Of a stretch of 64,000 nucleotides of DNA, positions 1 to 11,272 are shown in pieces (position 1 is the stretch's first letter; each line of letters opens with the position of its first letter). The notes beneath the pieces are model-generated. The model was not told the DNA's origin. It worked only from the letters and a program-made list of their open reading frames with translations, and made no database searches. This DNA comes from Glycine soja (taxonomy: Eukaryota > Streptophyta > Magnoliopsida > Fabales > Fabaceae): assembly GCF_004193775.1 (NCBI RefSeq), contig NC_041002.1, positions 40,462,038 through 40,526,037 on the forward strand. Direction: 5' to 3'. The position numbers and the translations under genes are program-made.

Positions 1-77
1 TTTCATTCTTTCAAAGATTTTTACATTGTTTATTAAAAAAAAATAAACCTCCTGGTGAACACTCCTGAATGAAAAAC

Positions 78-325
78 CAATCATGATGGTTGCGCCTGCC
101 ATGAATCCAACAAGTGCAGCATGTGAAAGAAAATCCACAAGAAACCCCAACCTGCAGAATTTTAGTAGATGAGGAAACTACCTGAAAATACCAAATGCAG
201 CTTGAAAGATTCCAGCAAATAAGGTAACGGTAGAGACGACATTCCTGTAGGCATCAGGATCAACAGCAGGATCCACCAGTTTAGGGACCAAAGAGGATAG
301 CAGCAATGAAACTACAGCTACATGC
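78..325 (-). pseudogene. Sulfate transporter (SULTR) fragment, two exons
   Basis: Two minus-strand exons, about 325-182 and 151-78, encode a piece of a plant SULTR-type proton/sulfate cotransporter, a plasma-membrane protein. Exon one carries VAVVSLLL, then DPDAYRNVV and FAGIFQAAFG. Exon two carries LGFLVDFLSHAALVGFMAG. The two join in frame across a GT-AG intron (donor at 181-180, acceptor AG at 153-152). These motifs belong to the transmembrane core shared by the SULTR groups. I found no upstream coding exons for the N-terminal cytosolic part or first helices in roughly 1.5 kb to the right. The copy is therefore a fragment unless its 5' exons lie behind an unusually long intron. Downstream exons, including the STAS domain, would lie left of the window. 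Family assignment is strong; subgroup is not resolved. Confidence 0.75.
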
Positions 326-366
326 CTATAAAAAAATGAAGCAAAATCTACTAAAGCTACTTGCAT

Positions 367-996
367 GAATTAGAAGCACATGAAAATTCAATGAAATGGT
401 TTAAACTGATGTGAATTCTGCCAAATGTAACTTACGTAGGTTATTTGAAGTTTCATTAGGTGTGATTATGACATAATTATTATATTATCTCTTGAACTAC
501 GTGTTTCTTTTAATTTGTTACCCCAAGTTAGGTGCACAAATTATATATTAGTGCAACAGTTTTCTGTTTCTTTTAACATGTTTCAATGTAGTTGTAGCAA
601 ATCATTTTTATTATTATTGAGCTACGTGTGCATAGGGATTTCAAGGAATGGAAGCACGTCCACTCGACATAATTAATATTTGAAATAAATGGTGAGTATG
701 AATTTTTTATAATTAGATGTTTAGTGCAGGAAGTACAATAGGGAATCAAGAGAGTAATTGATGTGTGGGTAATTGAAAAAGTAAAGAAGCCTAATTTTAA
801 ACAATCCATAATGACAAATAAGTCTTCCCCAGTGATAAAAAGAAAAACTAAAAACAAATAAGTTAAAAATAAATAAATAGAATTTATTCAAATAGTTTCA
901 ATATATAATATGTGCATAAAAATCAAATAATTTTCAAATAATTATTTAAAAAGAAATACTTTTACGTCATCCCTAAATGCTTTTATATATGCCAAA

Positions 997-1060
<64 letters not shown>

Positions 1061-1919
1061 TAATAATGGTAGTGGTTGATTAAAAATAAATAACTAATGG
1101 TACATAGTGTCTAAAAAGCTTACTTTTTTACAGCTAAAAAGTTTACTTTTTAAAAAATATTTCAGTATTAGCTAATTAGGACTCTTAATTTTGCTATTTA
1201 TGATTCGATTTTCAATTACTTAGAGAGTTACTCACGATCTTTCTATAGATTAATCTTCCACTATCAGTTAAACATACCTTTAGTCATGCATGAAAATAAA
1301 TTAAAAAACAAATTAATTAAATTCAATTTAAAAAAATTGTAATAAAAATCTAATAGATTTTTAAAAATAAAGCGTGTTTAAGTCATCAGGTTAATGATAT
1401 TCACTTATAATTAAGTTATTTATAATCATTTGTGTAATATATGTTTTATATAAAACTTAATTTGTAAATAAAATTGTTAATAATTTGGTGCTCAAACAAG
1501 AAAAACAAAAAACCTATGTGTGCTCAATGTTATGGTTGGGCTATAATATATGTTTTATATAAAAAATTTATAAGGTTATAATATGCTGATTTGATTAAAC
1601 TTCGGGTTAATTTCCTTTTCAAAATTCAACTAGATATGTCAAGTTACGGCTGGGCTATGGTAACTCAAACCCGAGTGAGACCAAACATGCATTGACCATG
1701 AGGCTTTGAGTTTGATATATTGTTGGGTCGCAGGCTTCCTTCTCCAATTTATTAGGAAATCACAGTTTGGCTCCAATTTATTAGGAAATATTGACTATTT
1801 AATTTTATAAAAATGTTTTAAAGTTTAATTCTGTTTAAATAAAATTAATTTTAATATTTATACACTTCCTAGCATGCAAAATAGTCATCATGAAGGTATA
1901 TAAAAGAATAATCCAATAC
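367..1919. other. AT-rich intergenic stretch, no gene seen
   Basis: This stretch is strongly AT-rich and has frequent stops in all frames. It contains a TA dinucleotide tract near 1002-1057. I see no conserved protein motif, RNA gene or convincing transposon terminus in it. Confidence 0.6.
1002..1057. repeat. (TA)n microsatellite
   Basis: About 28 uninterrupted TA repeats. Tracts like this are highly polymorphic in legumes. Confidence 0.95.
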
Positions 1920-3043
1920 CTTACACCACCCTCATTATGCCCAGGCTTATTTGTATTGCAGATATTGCATTTAGTCCGCTTTGCCCAATTGATATTCCCA
2001 CACCTAAGTGAAAAAAAAAAAACATGAGAGCCAATTCAAACATTAAATTTTTTATTTTAAAAATCATGCATAAACCACAAAAGAGTACACGTGATGTGCA
2101 AATTCAACGTCAAGTATAAATACCTCAGGCCAAGTGTTAATTATAACATGACTCACAAGAAATGAAAAAACTTGGTCAACATTAAAACATTTAGTGATGA
2201 TGGAATAGAAAATAATTATGAAGAAACACACAGGAGAGAAAAGAACACAAAGGCAATATAACATAATCATACATTGGACAAGGCCAATCATTGGGACCAA
2301 AGAGTCCTCCACCAGCTGGCCGGCCAATACCCCCTGATTCTTGTGCAGCACATCCCTTGCCACGGCCACCAGCCCCTGAAATTCCAGAAGCACCAGCAGG
2401 ACGAGCAGTTCCACAGCGATTACAAGCACCACGAAAAGCAAAGTTCACATTGGAGCAACTGCTATGAGAAGGAAAAATGTTATTCTCTCAATACTAAATC
2501 ATCTAAAATGACTGAAGTGAGTAGAAGAGCAAGAAAGAGCTGCTCACCAATTTCATATCACAGACCTTGTTTTCAGACACAACCAATTTGTTGTTAAACC
2601 ATTCAACAACGGCATGCGGATCCTCATATGTTACGGTAGCATCTCCTTTTGGTTCATTAGTTTCTTTGTCTCGATATAACCATATTTTTGGTCTCCCTGT
2701 ACGTTTATCTTTCAGCAAAGTATGAATTGCAAAGGAAATAAGACTAACAGTTTAGAAATAAAATGCAACGCAGAGAAGGTAAAAAAAAAGACAAGAAACA
2801 ATATTATGTGGAGAGAAATGCAAAAAATGACAAATCAATCATTAATTGAAAATTTGAACCTATTGTTCATGTAAACAATAGGAAAGACATTTTGAAGGGG
2901 CATGCATAATGCAGACTCCATACCTTTATTAATCCGATGGTACCAAAATATTCAACCAGCATAATATCGTTAGTCCCATAGGGCAAGTTGCATACATAGA
3001 CAGACCCATTTGAAGGGGCATGATTTCCAGGATTGGTTGCCAT
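1920..3043 (-). pseudogene. TAF15-like RNA-binding protein, internally deleted copy
   Basis: A minus-strand copy of a plant TAF15/FUS-family nuclear RNA-binding protein (RRM plus RanBP2-type zinc fingers). Exon 1 (3043-2924) starts ATG and encodes the RRM start, with VYVCNLPYGTND. A second block (about 2712-2580) encodes DKRTGRPKIWLYRDK and ATVTYEDPHA. A third (2458-2273) encodes SNVNFAFRGACNRCG and GRPAGGGLFGPNDW. A fourth (2003-1920) encodes CGNINWAKRTKCNICN. Exons 3 and 4 join in frame at CPM/CGN with good splice sites. Defects: the exon 2 acceptor reads TTGCTG where TTGCAG would restore the frame. The end of the RRM and the start of the first zinc finger are missing. The acidic C-terminal exons are absent. 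It is probably non-functional, and may be a transposon-captured copy like its neighbours. Confidence 0.75.
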
Positions 3044-3512
3044 GGGGCCTTAACTCATGAAACAAAAGCAACCAGAGCTCTGAAAATGAGCAAGCCAATT
3101 AATTGACTTGCTAATTTCTAATGTATGAATATTTCTAATGAGTAGCCACCATAATATCTCTAATGTATGAATATTTCTTTTGCATGTTTTTTGTTTTCTT
3201 GAGGTGATGATAGAAGCAAGCAAAGGGTGTTACAATTATTACTAGAGAGGTTATGGTCCTTATGGAAAAGGACATTGATAACATATACCATTTGTGGTAC
3301 AAAAAACAACAGAAGTGAGTAGTGACATTTAAATAAACTAGTTGGAATATTAATTTTTGAATTAATAAAAGTTTGAAGGCTCCCACCAAAGTGGCATAGT
3401 GGCAGAGTTACAGCTTACAGAGAGGACTGAAATGCATGCACAACACAGCTCTGATAAATTGACAGAACTTTGACTCCAAATTGCACAAGCAATGAATTCA
3501 CTAATTATGTGC
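3044..3512. other. Intergenic, nothing recognised
   Basis: Spacer between the TAF15-like copy and the LRR fragment. It has short spurious ORFs only and no recognisable motif. Confidence 0.5.
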
Positions 3513-4203
3513 CCTTCTGATATTGCCACCTTCAATGACAACTTCATCCTTTGTAGGCACATAAATCCCAAAACTGGCAGGTCGCTTATGCATACTGGCA
3601 ATAATTATTTGTCTCTTCCAAAAATCACAAGTGTTAATTTCTTTGTCATCTAACTTCAACTGATTAGCACATAAGACCAGATGTAAGTTTAGAAAGAAGA
3701 AGAAAATCCAAATAAAGGTAAGAAATGCAAAGATAATATTAAACAGAAAATGCTACAAACTACAAAAATTATATGATATCTAAAAATCACATTGAGGTAC
3801 AGTAAAATCTAAAATATCATACTCAACACTGAACAACACACATATATATAGACAAACACAAATGAAAACATACTGCACAAAGTAACAAACAAATAGACAA
3901 AGATGGAGACAAAGAGTTAGAGCAGGGAGGGTGTGAAAGTAAACAATATAACTTACCCTTTCTGGGTAGGAGAAGAAGCTGAATACTTGTGCTCTATACC
4001 ATCGATCACAACACAAAGGATTTCCTTCCAACCACAAGCTTTGAAGATATGGAAGCCCCGCAAAAAATTCTAGCTTTGAAAAATTGGAAATAATATTGTA
4101 GGAAACATCAAGTCCTTCAAGTGACTTCAAATTCTCAATCCCACGCAAAGTAGTTAGAGCATTGTTCCTCAAAACTAGTTTAAAAATAAGACCGGAAACA
4201 TGC
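3513..4203 (-). pseudogene. Leucine-rich-repeat protein fragment (outer-arm dynein light chain 1 / STK11IP-like family)
   Basis: Two minus-strand exons. The first, roughly 4190-3957, encodes LRR units with NNALTTLRGIENLKSLEGL, then GLPYLQSLWLEGNPLC and WYRAQVFSFFSYPER. The second, 3659-3513, encodes LKLDDKEI, DFWKRQIIIA and PASFGIYVP. They join in frame at ER/LKLD across a GT-AG intron. This matches the LRR region of a large plant protein family annotated as outer arm dynein light chain 1 or STK11-interacting protein; its function in plants is unclear to me. The N-terminal and C-terminal parts are absent and no donor GT follows the second exon. This is therefore an orphan two-exon fragment. 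It lies on the same strand as the TAF15-like and sulfate-transporter fragments. Confidence 0.7.
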
Positions 4204-4588
4204 ATGGTCCAACAAAATTGTATATGGGTCTCCAGAGCAAATCCCTAAATGAAAGGCATATAACTAAAAAAAAGATATTAACTTTTCTACAAATAAGTTG
4301 TTTTCATTGCATTTAAGGATCCTGTCATCCAACTTTCAATCCTGAAATATCAATCCATTTTCCATGAATCATAGAAGTCAGCACAGCAAGAAAATTAAGA
4401 CATGTAGTTGGCGACATTAATGAAATCATTTAGATTCTCATTGTAAAGAGAATGTATGAGAACTGAAAGCACAAAAAGGAACATGCTTAAAATAAATATA
4501 GCACAACAGTTAATTATGGGAATTTTGGAACATACACTATTATGGATATACCCTGGCAAGTGTGTTGCACATAAGTATCTACCCTTAT
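4204..4588. other. AT-rich spacer left of CACTA terminus
   Basis: No coding motif was recognised. The stretch ends in TAT directly before a CACTACTA terminus at 4589. Confidence 0.5.
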
Positions 4589-4835
4589 CACTACTAAAAA
4601 ATTGATTTTTTACGATGCACATTCTAAGATGGTTATATGTAACTGCCTTAGAATGTCACGCGGTGGCAGTTTTGTAATTAAGAAGACTAATTTTTCTTTT
4701 TATGACACACATTCTAAGGCGGTTCCAAGAACCTCCTTAGAATGTACTAGGAGCAACGTAAACAACAACGGGTTTATACACAAAAACGTCATTGTTTTTT
4801 CTGCTTAATTACATAATTACCACTCCGCATGCAAT

Positions 4836-5480
4836 TTGAAATCCCTAAAGCCCCTTCAGCCTCTTGCGCTTCCTCTTGCCTTGGCCACCAGCATCACCCA
4901 CTTTCGTGATGAGCTCCACGCCGTCCTTGGCTGCCGCTGCTCCAACGATGACGATTCTTCTTCTTTTATTTCTCACCACCTTCTAGATTCTTCTACCGTC
5001 TTCGCCTACCACTTACTTGCTTGCTCCTACACTTATCTAGGTTAGCTCACTCTCTATTTCTTCATTTGTTGCATCACTTCTATACACAGGCACGTTTGCT
5101 GATTCTCGCACGTGTTTTTATTCACGTGATTTGGATTTGCATGAACTCAATCGTCGATGGGGCACAAAAAGCGATGCAACACCGCGTGCAATGTTTCCGA
5201 TGACAACCCTAGGAAGATTGAATTGGCCACGTTCCAATCTGAGGGTTCCGATTACTCCACGATCAAGCTCGAATGTGAGTGTGCATTCACCATGCTCCGC
5301 TGCAGGAACCACACCAAGCAAATGAAGCAGTTGAAGGAGATTTGCGCCAGAGAGGAGGGCTCGCCTCACGCCGCGTTTGTCAACCAAGTCCAAAACCTAA
5401 TGTGCTTCAAGACGGCAATGGTCATCACCGACCTGAGCTCAAAGCAGCGACATTTGAGGAATGCACTCAAGTAGGCTCGG
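4836..5480 (+). other. GC-richer captured segment of unknown origin
   Basis: This block is clearly richer in G and C than its surroundings and directly follows the left subterminal repeats. It has overlapping ORFs in several frames on both strands (for example 5157-5474 plus and 5393-5118 minus), none of which I recognise. Its composition suggests a captured 5' UTR or first exon of a host gene, perhaps belonging to the myosin-like piece downstream. That is inference. Confidence 0.35.
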
Positions 5481-5610
5481 CTCGGCGTCTAACACCACTG
5501 ATTCCTTCAAGTCAAATGTTTTCAGGCATTTCGGCAGAGAAAAGCCCATTCCAAAATTGATGATGTATGAATCTGTGAGGTGATTTGTTTTGCATGTTGT
5601 TGCTCTTTCG

Positions 5611-5691
5611 GAGAACTTGTTTCCCCGGGAGGCAGATGAAGAGCATGGTGGAGTCGAAGATATGATGAGGTTGGCTTACTTGAACGAGCAT
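5611..5691 (+). pseudogene. Myosin N-terminal fragment
   Basis: One short open stretch encodes ENLFPREADEEHGGVEDM followed by RLAYLNE. Plant class XI myosins have the same arrangement of a preceding basic/acidic stretch, GVDDMTKLAYLxEPGVL, just before the motor domain P-loop exon. The stretch ends in HGRVW rather than PGVLxNL, so it is eroded, and no motor exons follow. It is probably one captured exon. The match is short and the class is uncertain. Confidence 0.5.
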
Positions 5692-5924
5692 GGCAGAGTA
5701 TGGCCTTGAAATGTTCATTTACTTTCAAATAAGTTTCCTTTGTTTGTGGATGTATTTTGTTTCATGTAATAATGGGTTCAACCTGGTGTCTCAACTCCCA
5801 AATGAAAAAACTTATGCTTTATTGTAGTTATCAGAAAGTAAATTTTTTGCCATGAGTTTTAGGGAAATTAATGGTTGAGTATACTGAGGAAATCATCATA
5901 TGCTTTTATGTTCCCGATCTCTAA

Positions 5925-6390
<466 letters not shown>

Positions 6391-6498
6391 GTTGGTTCCC
6401 TATACTATTTTCTTTTACAAACTTGTAAAAAAAAATGGATTTGCAAGTGAAGCCTAGTCTTCTCTAACAGATGGCATGGTATATATTTGGGTTCATAG

Positions 6499-6500
<2 letters not shown>

Positions 6501-6549
<49 letters not shown>
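6501..6549. repeat. (AT)n microsatellite
   Basis: Uninterrupted AT dinucleotide tract downstream of the second ALA-dehydratase exon. Confidence 0.95.
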
Positions 6550-6551
<2 letters not shown>

Positions 6552-7601
6552 TTTAAAAGTGATTGCTCTTAGGCCCATATGCTATTACATGGCATCAAAT
6601 TCTAACCCAATTCTTTTAAAAAAGGATTGAATGGAAATATGTTTCTGTAACAATCATTATATATGTGGCCCTTAAGTGTTGCAATTTGGGAATATGAACT
6701 CCCTGCGCTGTTAATTAAATTTTTAACTGTCCACTAATGAAATGCACAAAGGCTATATTGATATGAAGTTGAAGAAGAAATTTATTTGGTTTGCTAGTTT
6801 AGTAGTTTATCAATTATAAATTACTTTATTCTATGTGTTCTGAAAAGATTGTGCAACTTTTACTACCTCTTCGCTTGACTCTCTGTGGGGTCTGGAGCTT
6901 TGTCTAGACAGTAGAAGATGTATGAAAAATAGACAAAATACAAAAATAGTTGGTGTAGAATGGAAGCCAGTTTCAACATATGAATATTCATCAAAGATTT
7001 CATGAATGCGGTAATGCTTGATAGGGATATCCTAAGTTATTGAGCTTTTAAAGCTGGAAATAAAAGGAAACTTCAACATGCTTTTATGTGAATGAAAAGA
7101 TATAGTTCTGAATAGTTTAAAAACAAGTTTGTTTTGCTTTATCATTTTCCCGTTAAAGTGGTAGATTCCTATTCATACAGGATATATAATCTTCTTGATC
7201 CTCCAATGTCATCAATACAAGTATGTAATCAATTTAACTAAATGTTTTGTTCATACAGGATATGACTTTCCAGTTAGACGTCACAACCAGTGCATGTACA
7301 CTACTCATAAGCTGGTGATTTGTTGAAGAGAAGTGCAAAGCAGAATGTGATGCAAAACATAATGTGGGAGTGCTGCGTGTTACAAATTTTATGTACTTGA
7401 TTGAATATTAAATATCATGACATTAATAAACTATTGATGTTCAGTAGTAAGCAAGATTTTGCTTCTTGACGCCAAAGCATCGATCTAATAAAACGTTTTT
7501 TACCTTTCAACGATAAATTCTAGTACATAAAAAATATTTATAGTTATACATTACATAAAAAATATTTATAGTTGTAACTTGGACTAGTTGGCTTAATGCA
7601 G
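6550..7601. other. AT-rich filler inside CACTA region
   Basis: No recognised exon. It includes a short near-repeat (TAGTACATAAAAAATATTTATAG-like units near 7520-7570) and low-complexity AT sequence. Confidence 0.5.
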
Positions 7602-7860
7602 GTACCACAAAGCTAATATGAGGACAGGAAGAGCAAACTTATTGGCAACTTACAAGCCTTCAAGCATTTTGGCTTGGCCTACAGGCTAGTAGCTGGACTT
7701 TGACTTTTTACCTACTTAAAAATAGGTTTGATATCTTTTTGAGTTTGTAATTGTATATGACTTATGGAAAACAGGTTCTTATTGGGGATGTTATTACTGC
7801 TAATTCATCTCACCGAGAATTTTTCCATGCGTGGAAGAGATATGGAGTGCTATCAGAGAG
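7602..7860 (+). pseudogene. EDEM-type alpha-mannosidase (MNS4/MNS5-like) fragment
   Basis: Two exons of a glycosyl hydrolase 47 protein of the ER-degradation-enhancing mannosidase type, which trims mannose from misfolded glycoproteins in the ER. Exon 7602-7684 starts in the phase expected for WYH (GTACCAC) and encodes YHKANMRTGRA. After one inserted A it continues as YWQLTSLQAFWLGLQ. Exon 7775-7860 encodes VLIGDVITANSSHREFFHAW and KRYGVLSER and ends at a GTATTT donor. The single-base insertion near 7638 breaks the frame. The donor after the first exon reads GC instead of GT. Only a small part of the family's catalytic barrel is present. It is a captured, damaged fragment. Confidence 0.8.
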
Positions 7861-7919
7861 GTATTTTCTTATTTTTCTAGTTTCATTATAGCATTGGTGT
7901 CTTTGTATTTTACCACCAG

Positions 7920-8041
7920 CCTATGGCTCAGGAAAATCTATTCTCCTCGATGCACTTTCTAGTCATTTAGCTGCAAATGCCTTCCTCTCATGCACCATTC
8001 TCCTTAATGGTCGCAAAGCAAAACTCTCTTTTGGCACTGCT
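7920..8041 (+). pseudogene. ABCG (white-brown) transporter nucleotide-binding-domain exon fragment
   Basis: One exon encodes GSGKSILLDALSSHLAANAF followed by ILLNGRKAKLSFGTA, the Walker A region and following strand of ABCG half-transporters, which export lipids and cuticle precursors. The usual GPSGSGKST is altered to AYGSGKSI: the leading GPS is cut off at the exon edge and the final Thr is replaced. The exon ends at a GTGAGT donor. It begins only 59 bp after the EDEM-like exon, so the intron between them joins parts of two unrelated genes. No further ABC signature, Walker B or membrane exons are found. Confidence 0.8.
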
Positions 8042-8045
8042 GTGA

Positions 8046-9685
8046 GTCTTTTTTCCTTTTTTTTGCCTTAACAAGTTATATACTCTCTGGTAGCTAGCTA
8101 AATATGTGTTAAAATATAGGAGCTTTATTTTATACTATTAGATACTATATTTTTTTTATTTTTAAAATGGAAACTTTATGGTATCATGGGAAATTTAAGA
8201 GCTTTGATATTGTTACTCAGTGGACTTGACAGGTTGTTAGATATCATTTTATGTGCATTTATTTTCCTTGTCCTAGGTGATCACACATATGCTATTTAGA
8301 TTTATTTAACTTCTACCAAATATGTGTGTGTAATTGTGCTCCATAATTGTGCCTTTATGGTGATTGACATTTATATAGCAAAAAGCATAGTCATGCACGT
8401 TTAATCTTAATTTCTCCCCCTATAACTGGAGCTTTTCCTAAATGGGGTTTTCTTCCGGTACTATAATTTTAATAAAATAGAAAATATATTATGTAATGAT
8501 TTAATTTCATTATACTGTTTGTAAAAAATATTTTTATTTGATAATCTGTAGTCATGTCTTTTAATAAGTTTCAAAATGTCAAAATTTGCATGTGAATTTT
8601 TTTGTAAACAGAAGAATAAATATTTTATATTTTAAAAATTTGATACTTAAGAAATTATGATGATGAATATGACTTCTCCTTTTTATTTTATTTGACTTTT
8701 AAGATAAGGAATATTTCTTTTAAAAATTACTAATTTTTTTTGTTACAAAAAATTTACTATTATAAAATACTTTTTGAAGTTTTGTTAAAGTGATAAATAA
8801 TATGAGATTTTAGATATTGAGGGAGGAAAAGAGATAAAAGACAATGAAACAATAAATTGTTAATAACGAAGATGGATATGTATTGGTTAGTGTGGGTATT
8901 ATAATAATTATCTTATTCCGTAGATAATTATTTATTTATAAATTTTGCCTTTCCATTTATTATATATGTTATGATTTTTTTATTATTTTGAGATTACATA
9001 ATTTTTTTTATTATTTCCCTTACAACTTTTTGATGAGGTGGTGATGAAATGTTGTGGGTGAATTGAAGTGGTGGGTTTTGGGTGTTCTATTTTGGCATGA
9101 ATTTGTTACTTATGTTTAGGAGAGGGGTCACGTATTGTAAATGACTTTATATCTATCATGTGGTGGGCATGGGTTATGTTGGCGGTAAATAGATGGGAGA
9201 TTCCAGAGATTCCAAAGGTGTGTAGAGAGTGAAGAATCAATTTGTTATGTAATTTTGCCTATATGTCCATATGTACTTGGTATACACATGCTTTTTGGGA
9301 TTCAAATTGGTTGCTATGCACTACTATCCGGGATTTATAATGCACGCTCATGTATATTTGCAAAAAAATTTCCGCCTTGGCACTTATGGATCATATTAAG
9401 GTTTGGGTTATTTTAATTTTTTCTTCTTTTGAAGTACTCCATATATTGTGTCCTTACTTGGGTTTTTGTGAATGACGTTGAACAGAAAGAGTGCACTGAT
9501 GGTTCATGGTTCTGTTTCACTACTTGTTATGCTTATGAATGAGTGTATAAATACTAAAGGGAATAATAACATGCTTGTATTCAATTTTCAGAAGATGTTA
9601 TTGCCTTATTTAATTTATTCGGTTACATTACTATCATTATAGAGGCATTTCTTTTTTGTCTTAGTACCTTATGAAATATGTTATT
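8046..9685. other. AT-rich filler inside CACTA region
   Basis: Roughly 1.6 kb of low-complexity, stop-rich sequence without recognised exons. It probably represents captured introns plus random divergence. Confidence 0.5.
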
Positions 9686-9689
9686 GCAG

Positions 9690-9925
9690 GTGATTTGCAA
9701 GACAGAACACCATTGGGAACAGTCCAAGTTTTGACACCTAGCAATCAAGCTAACACTCCCCAGTTCTCTAAGCCATTGAAATCAGATACCATGAACAAAG
9801 ATGCTATCATCAGATCAGATGATGCTGAATTTGGAGAAGCAGATCAAGAAGAGCAAAAATATGTAGATCCATTGGATAAATTTCTCCCTCCCCCATCAAA
9901 AGCTAGATGCTCTGAGGAGTTACAA
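9690..9925 (+). pseudogene. HCNGP-like (SAP30-binding-protein-like) exon fragment
   Basis: A single exon with a good AG acceptor and a GTAAGT donor encodes GDLQDRTPLGTVQVLTPSNQ, then DQEEQKYVDPLDKFLPPP and KARCSEELQ. The DPLDKFLPPPPKxKCSEELQ block is characteristic of plant HCNGP-like transcriptional regulators related to SAP30-binding protein, which are nuclear proteins. The downstream exon with the conserved RKINKFLEYKK segment is absent. This is another captured host exon, on the same strand as the preceding fragments. Confidence 0.7.
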
Positions 9926-10334
9926 GTAAGTTCTGTTAAAATGGTTCAATTACTATCAATTGTTGAATTTCATTTTAATATATTATAAAGTAGCTTGCAT
10001 TGCTTAGACTGGTTTGTTGTGGTCCTTTCCTCTATTTTTTGTGTGGCCATCATATTAGAATCACAAGAATCATAAGATTCATATCCAATTCAATATGGTT
10101 CCTAGAGCCATAGATTCATCTTTATGTTCTTGGTAATGGGTAGGATGTAGGATGTTTCCAATTGTTAGCTTTCTATTTGATGGTTTAGTATTTAGACATT
10201 ACATTCCCTTGACATCATTGTCTTTACCTTAATTTGATTATACTTTTATAATTGGTGAAAATAATTTTATAATTGTTGAAATTGATGATGATACTTTTGG
10301 TTGCCATCAATGTCTTATTTAAAGATATCAAAGA

Positions 10335-10786
10335 CCAGAAAAAAAAAAAAGAAATACAAAAAAAATTAAACACATATTAAGACGGTTCTAGGATTAACCG
10401 TCTTAGAAAGGCAACACATACTAAGACGATCTCTTCTCTAATAACCGTTATAGTATGTACAACTTTCTAAAACGGTTATAATATAACCGTCGTAGAAACT
10501 CATTTATCCAGCATATTTACTAAGACGATTTATGTAGCGATTGTCATAGATTAGCAAATAAAATGATGTCATTCTAAGACGGTTATTGAAATAACCGTCT
10601 TAGATTCTCAAGACTTTCTACAACGGTTGTTCTAATAACTATCCTAAAAAGTTTGACATACAAAGACGGTTTTTAAAACTATCATTATATTTGTCGTGCT
10701 TTTTACGACGCCCGTTTTTACAACGGTTCAAAACCGTCGTAAAATAGGCTATATAACCGACTTAAAAGCCACTAATTCCAGTAGTG
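10335..10786. mobile_element. CACTA subterminal array and right terminus
   Basis: A dense array of AAGACGGTT / AACCGTCTT units in both orientations ends in CCACTAATTCCAGTAGTG at 10786. These are a CACTA right end and its subterminal transposase-binding-like repeats. One unit near 10573-10603 forms a hairpin with 13-bp arms and a 4-nt loop. The terminus is of a different subfamily from the ends at 4589 and 12171: after CACTACT the sequences diverge. The three bases that follow, TAT, equal those preceding the 4589 left end. Confidence 0.75.
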
Positions 10787-11272
10787 TATATGTTTCTACA
10801 TGGTCTGATCAACATGAAAATGACACGTACAACAAACATGAGTTGGTGTCTAACCAATTTTGTTCTTCCCAACATAATGTGAACCTAGAAACTTATCCTA
10901 TCGAGGTAACTAGAGGAAAAATCTTATCACATCCAAGAAAGGAAGAATAAAATGATTTATATTCATGTTGACAATCTTGAAAATCTCACACTGCCATATG
11001 TCAAATGATGACTGTTGAGAGCCTGATTTAAGTTACTGATAGCCAAAATCAGGAGATTGGGCTATACAATTAGCGAAGGAGACAACAGAGGAAGCATTCA
11101 AAGTAATAATAATGAATCAAAGAGATAAAAAGGGGGGAAGTTTCACCAAGGTAGTCTGAGTCAACAATTAATATTGTGTAGATTACTCATCTAATTATAA
11201 TTTGACTGCATCTAAGTTTCATCCAAACAATTTAAGAATCAAGAAAATGAACAAGATAAAACGATTGCGTAC
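10787..11272. other. Unassigned segment between CACTA end and KLCR fragment
   Basis: A plus-strand open stretch at about 10780-10950 contains STWSDQHENDTYNKHELVSN, which I do not recognise. The rest is non-coding. It could be another captured exon. Confidence 0.35.

Noticed and set aside
2064..2448. Other-frame ORFs over the TAF15-like zinc-finger exon
   Set aside because: Shadows of the real exon at 2458-2273.
5118..5393. Minus-strand 91-codon ORF as a gene
   Set aside because: It overlaps plus-strand ORFs in a GC-rich patch and has no recognisable motif, so it is probably a composition artefact.
7301..7310. CACTACTC as a CACTA left terminus
   Set aside because: It lacks the following AT-rich terminal bases, subterminal repeats and a matching target duplication.
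9319..9335. CACTACTATCC as a CACTA left end partnering 10786 or 36181
   Set aside because: No subterminal repeats follow it, and the preceding triplet ATG does not match TAT or ACA.
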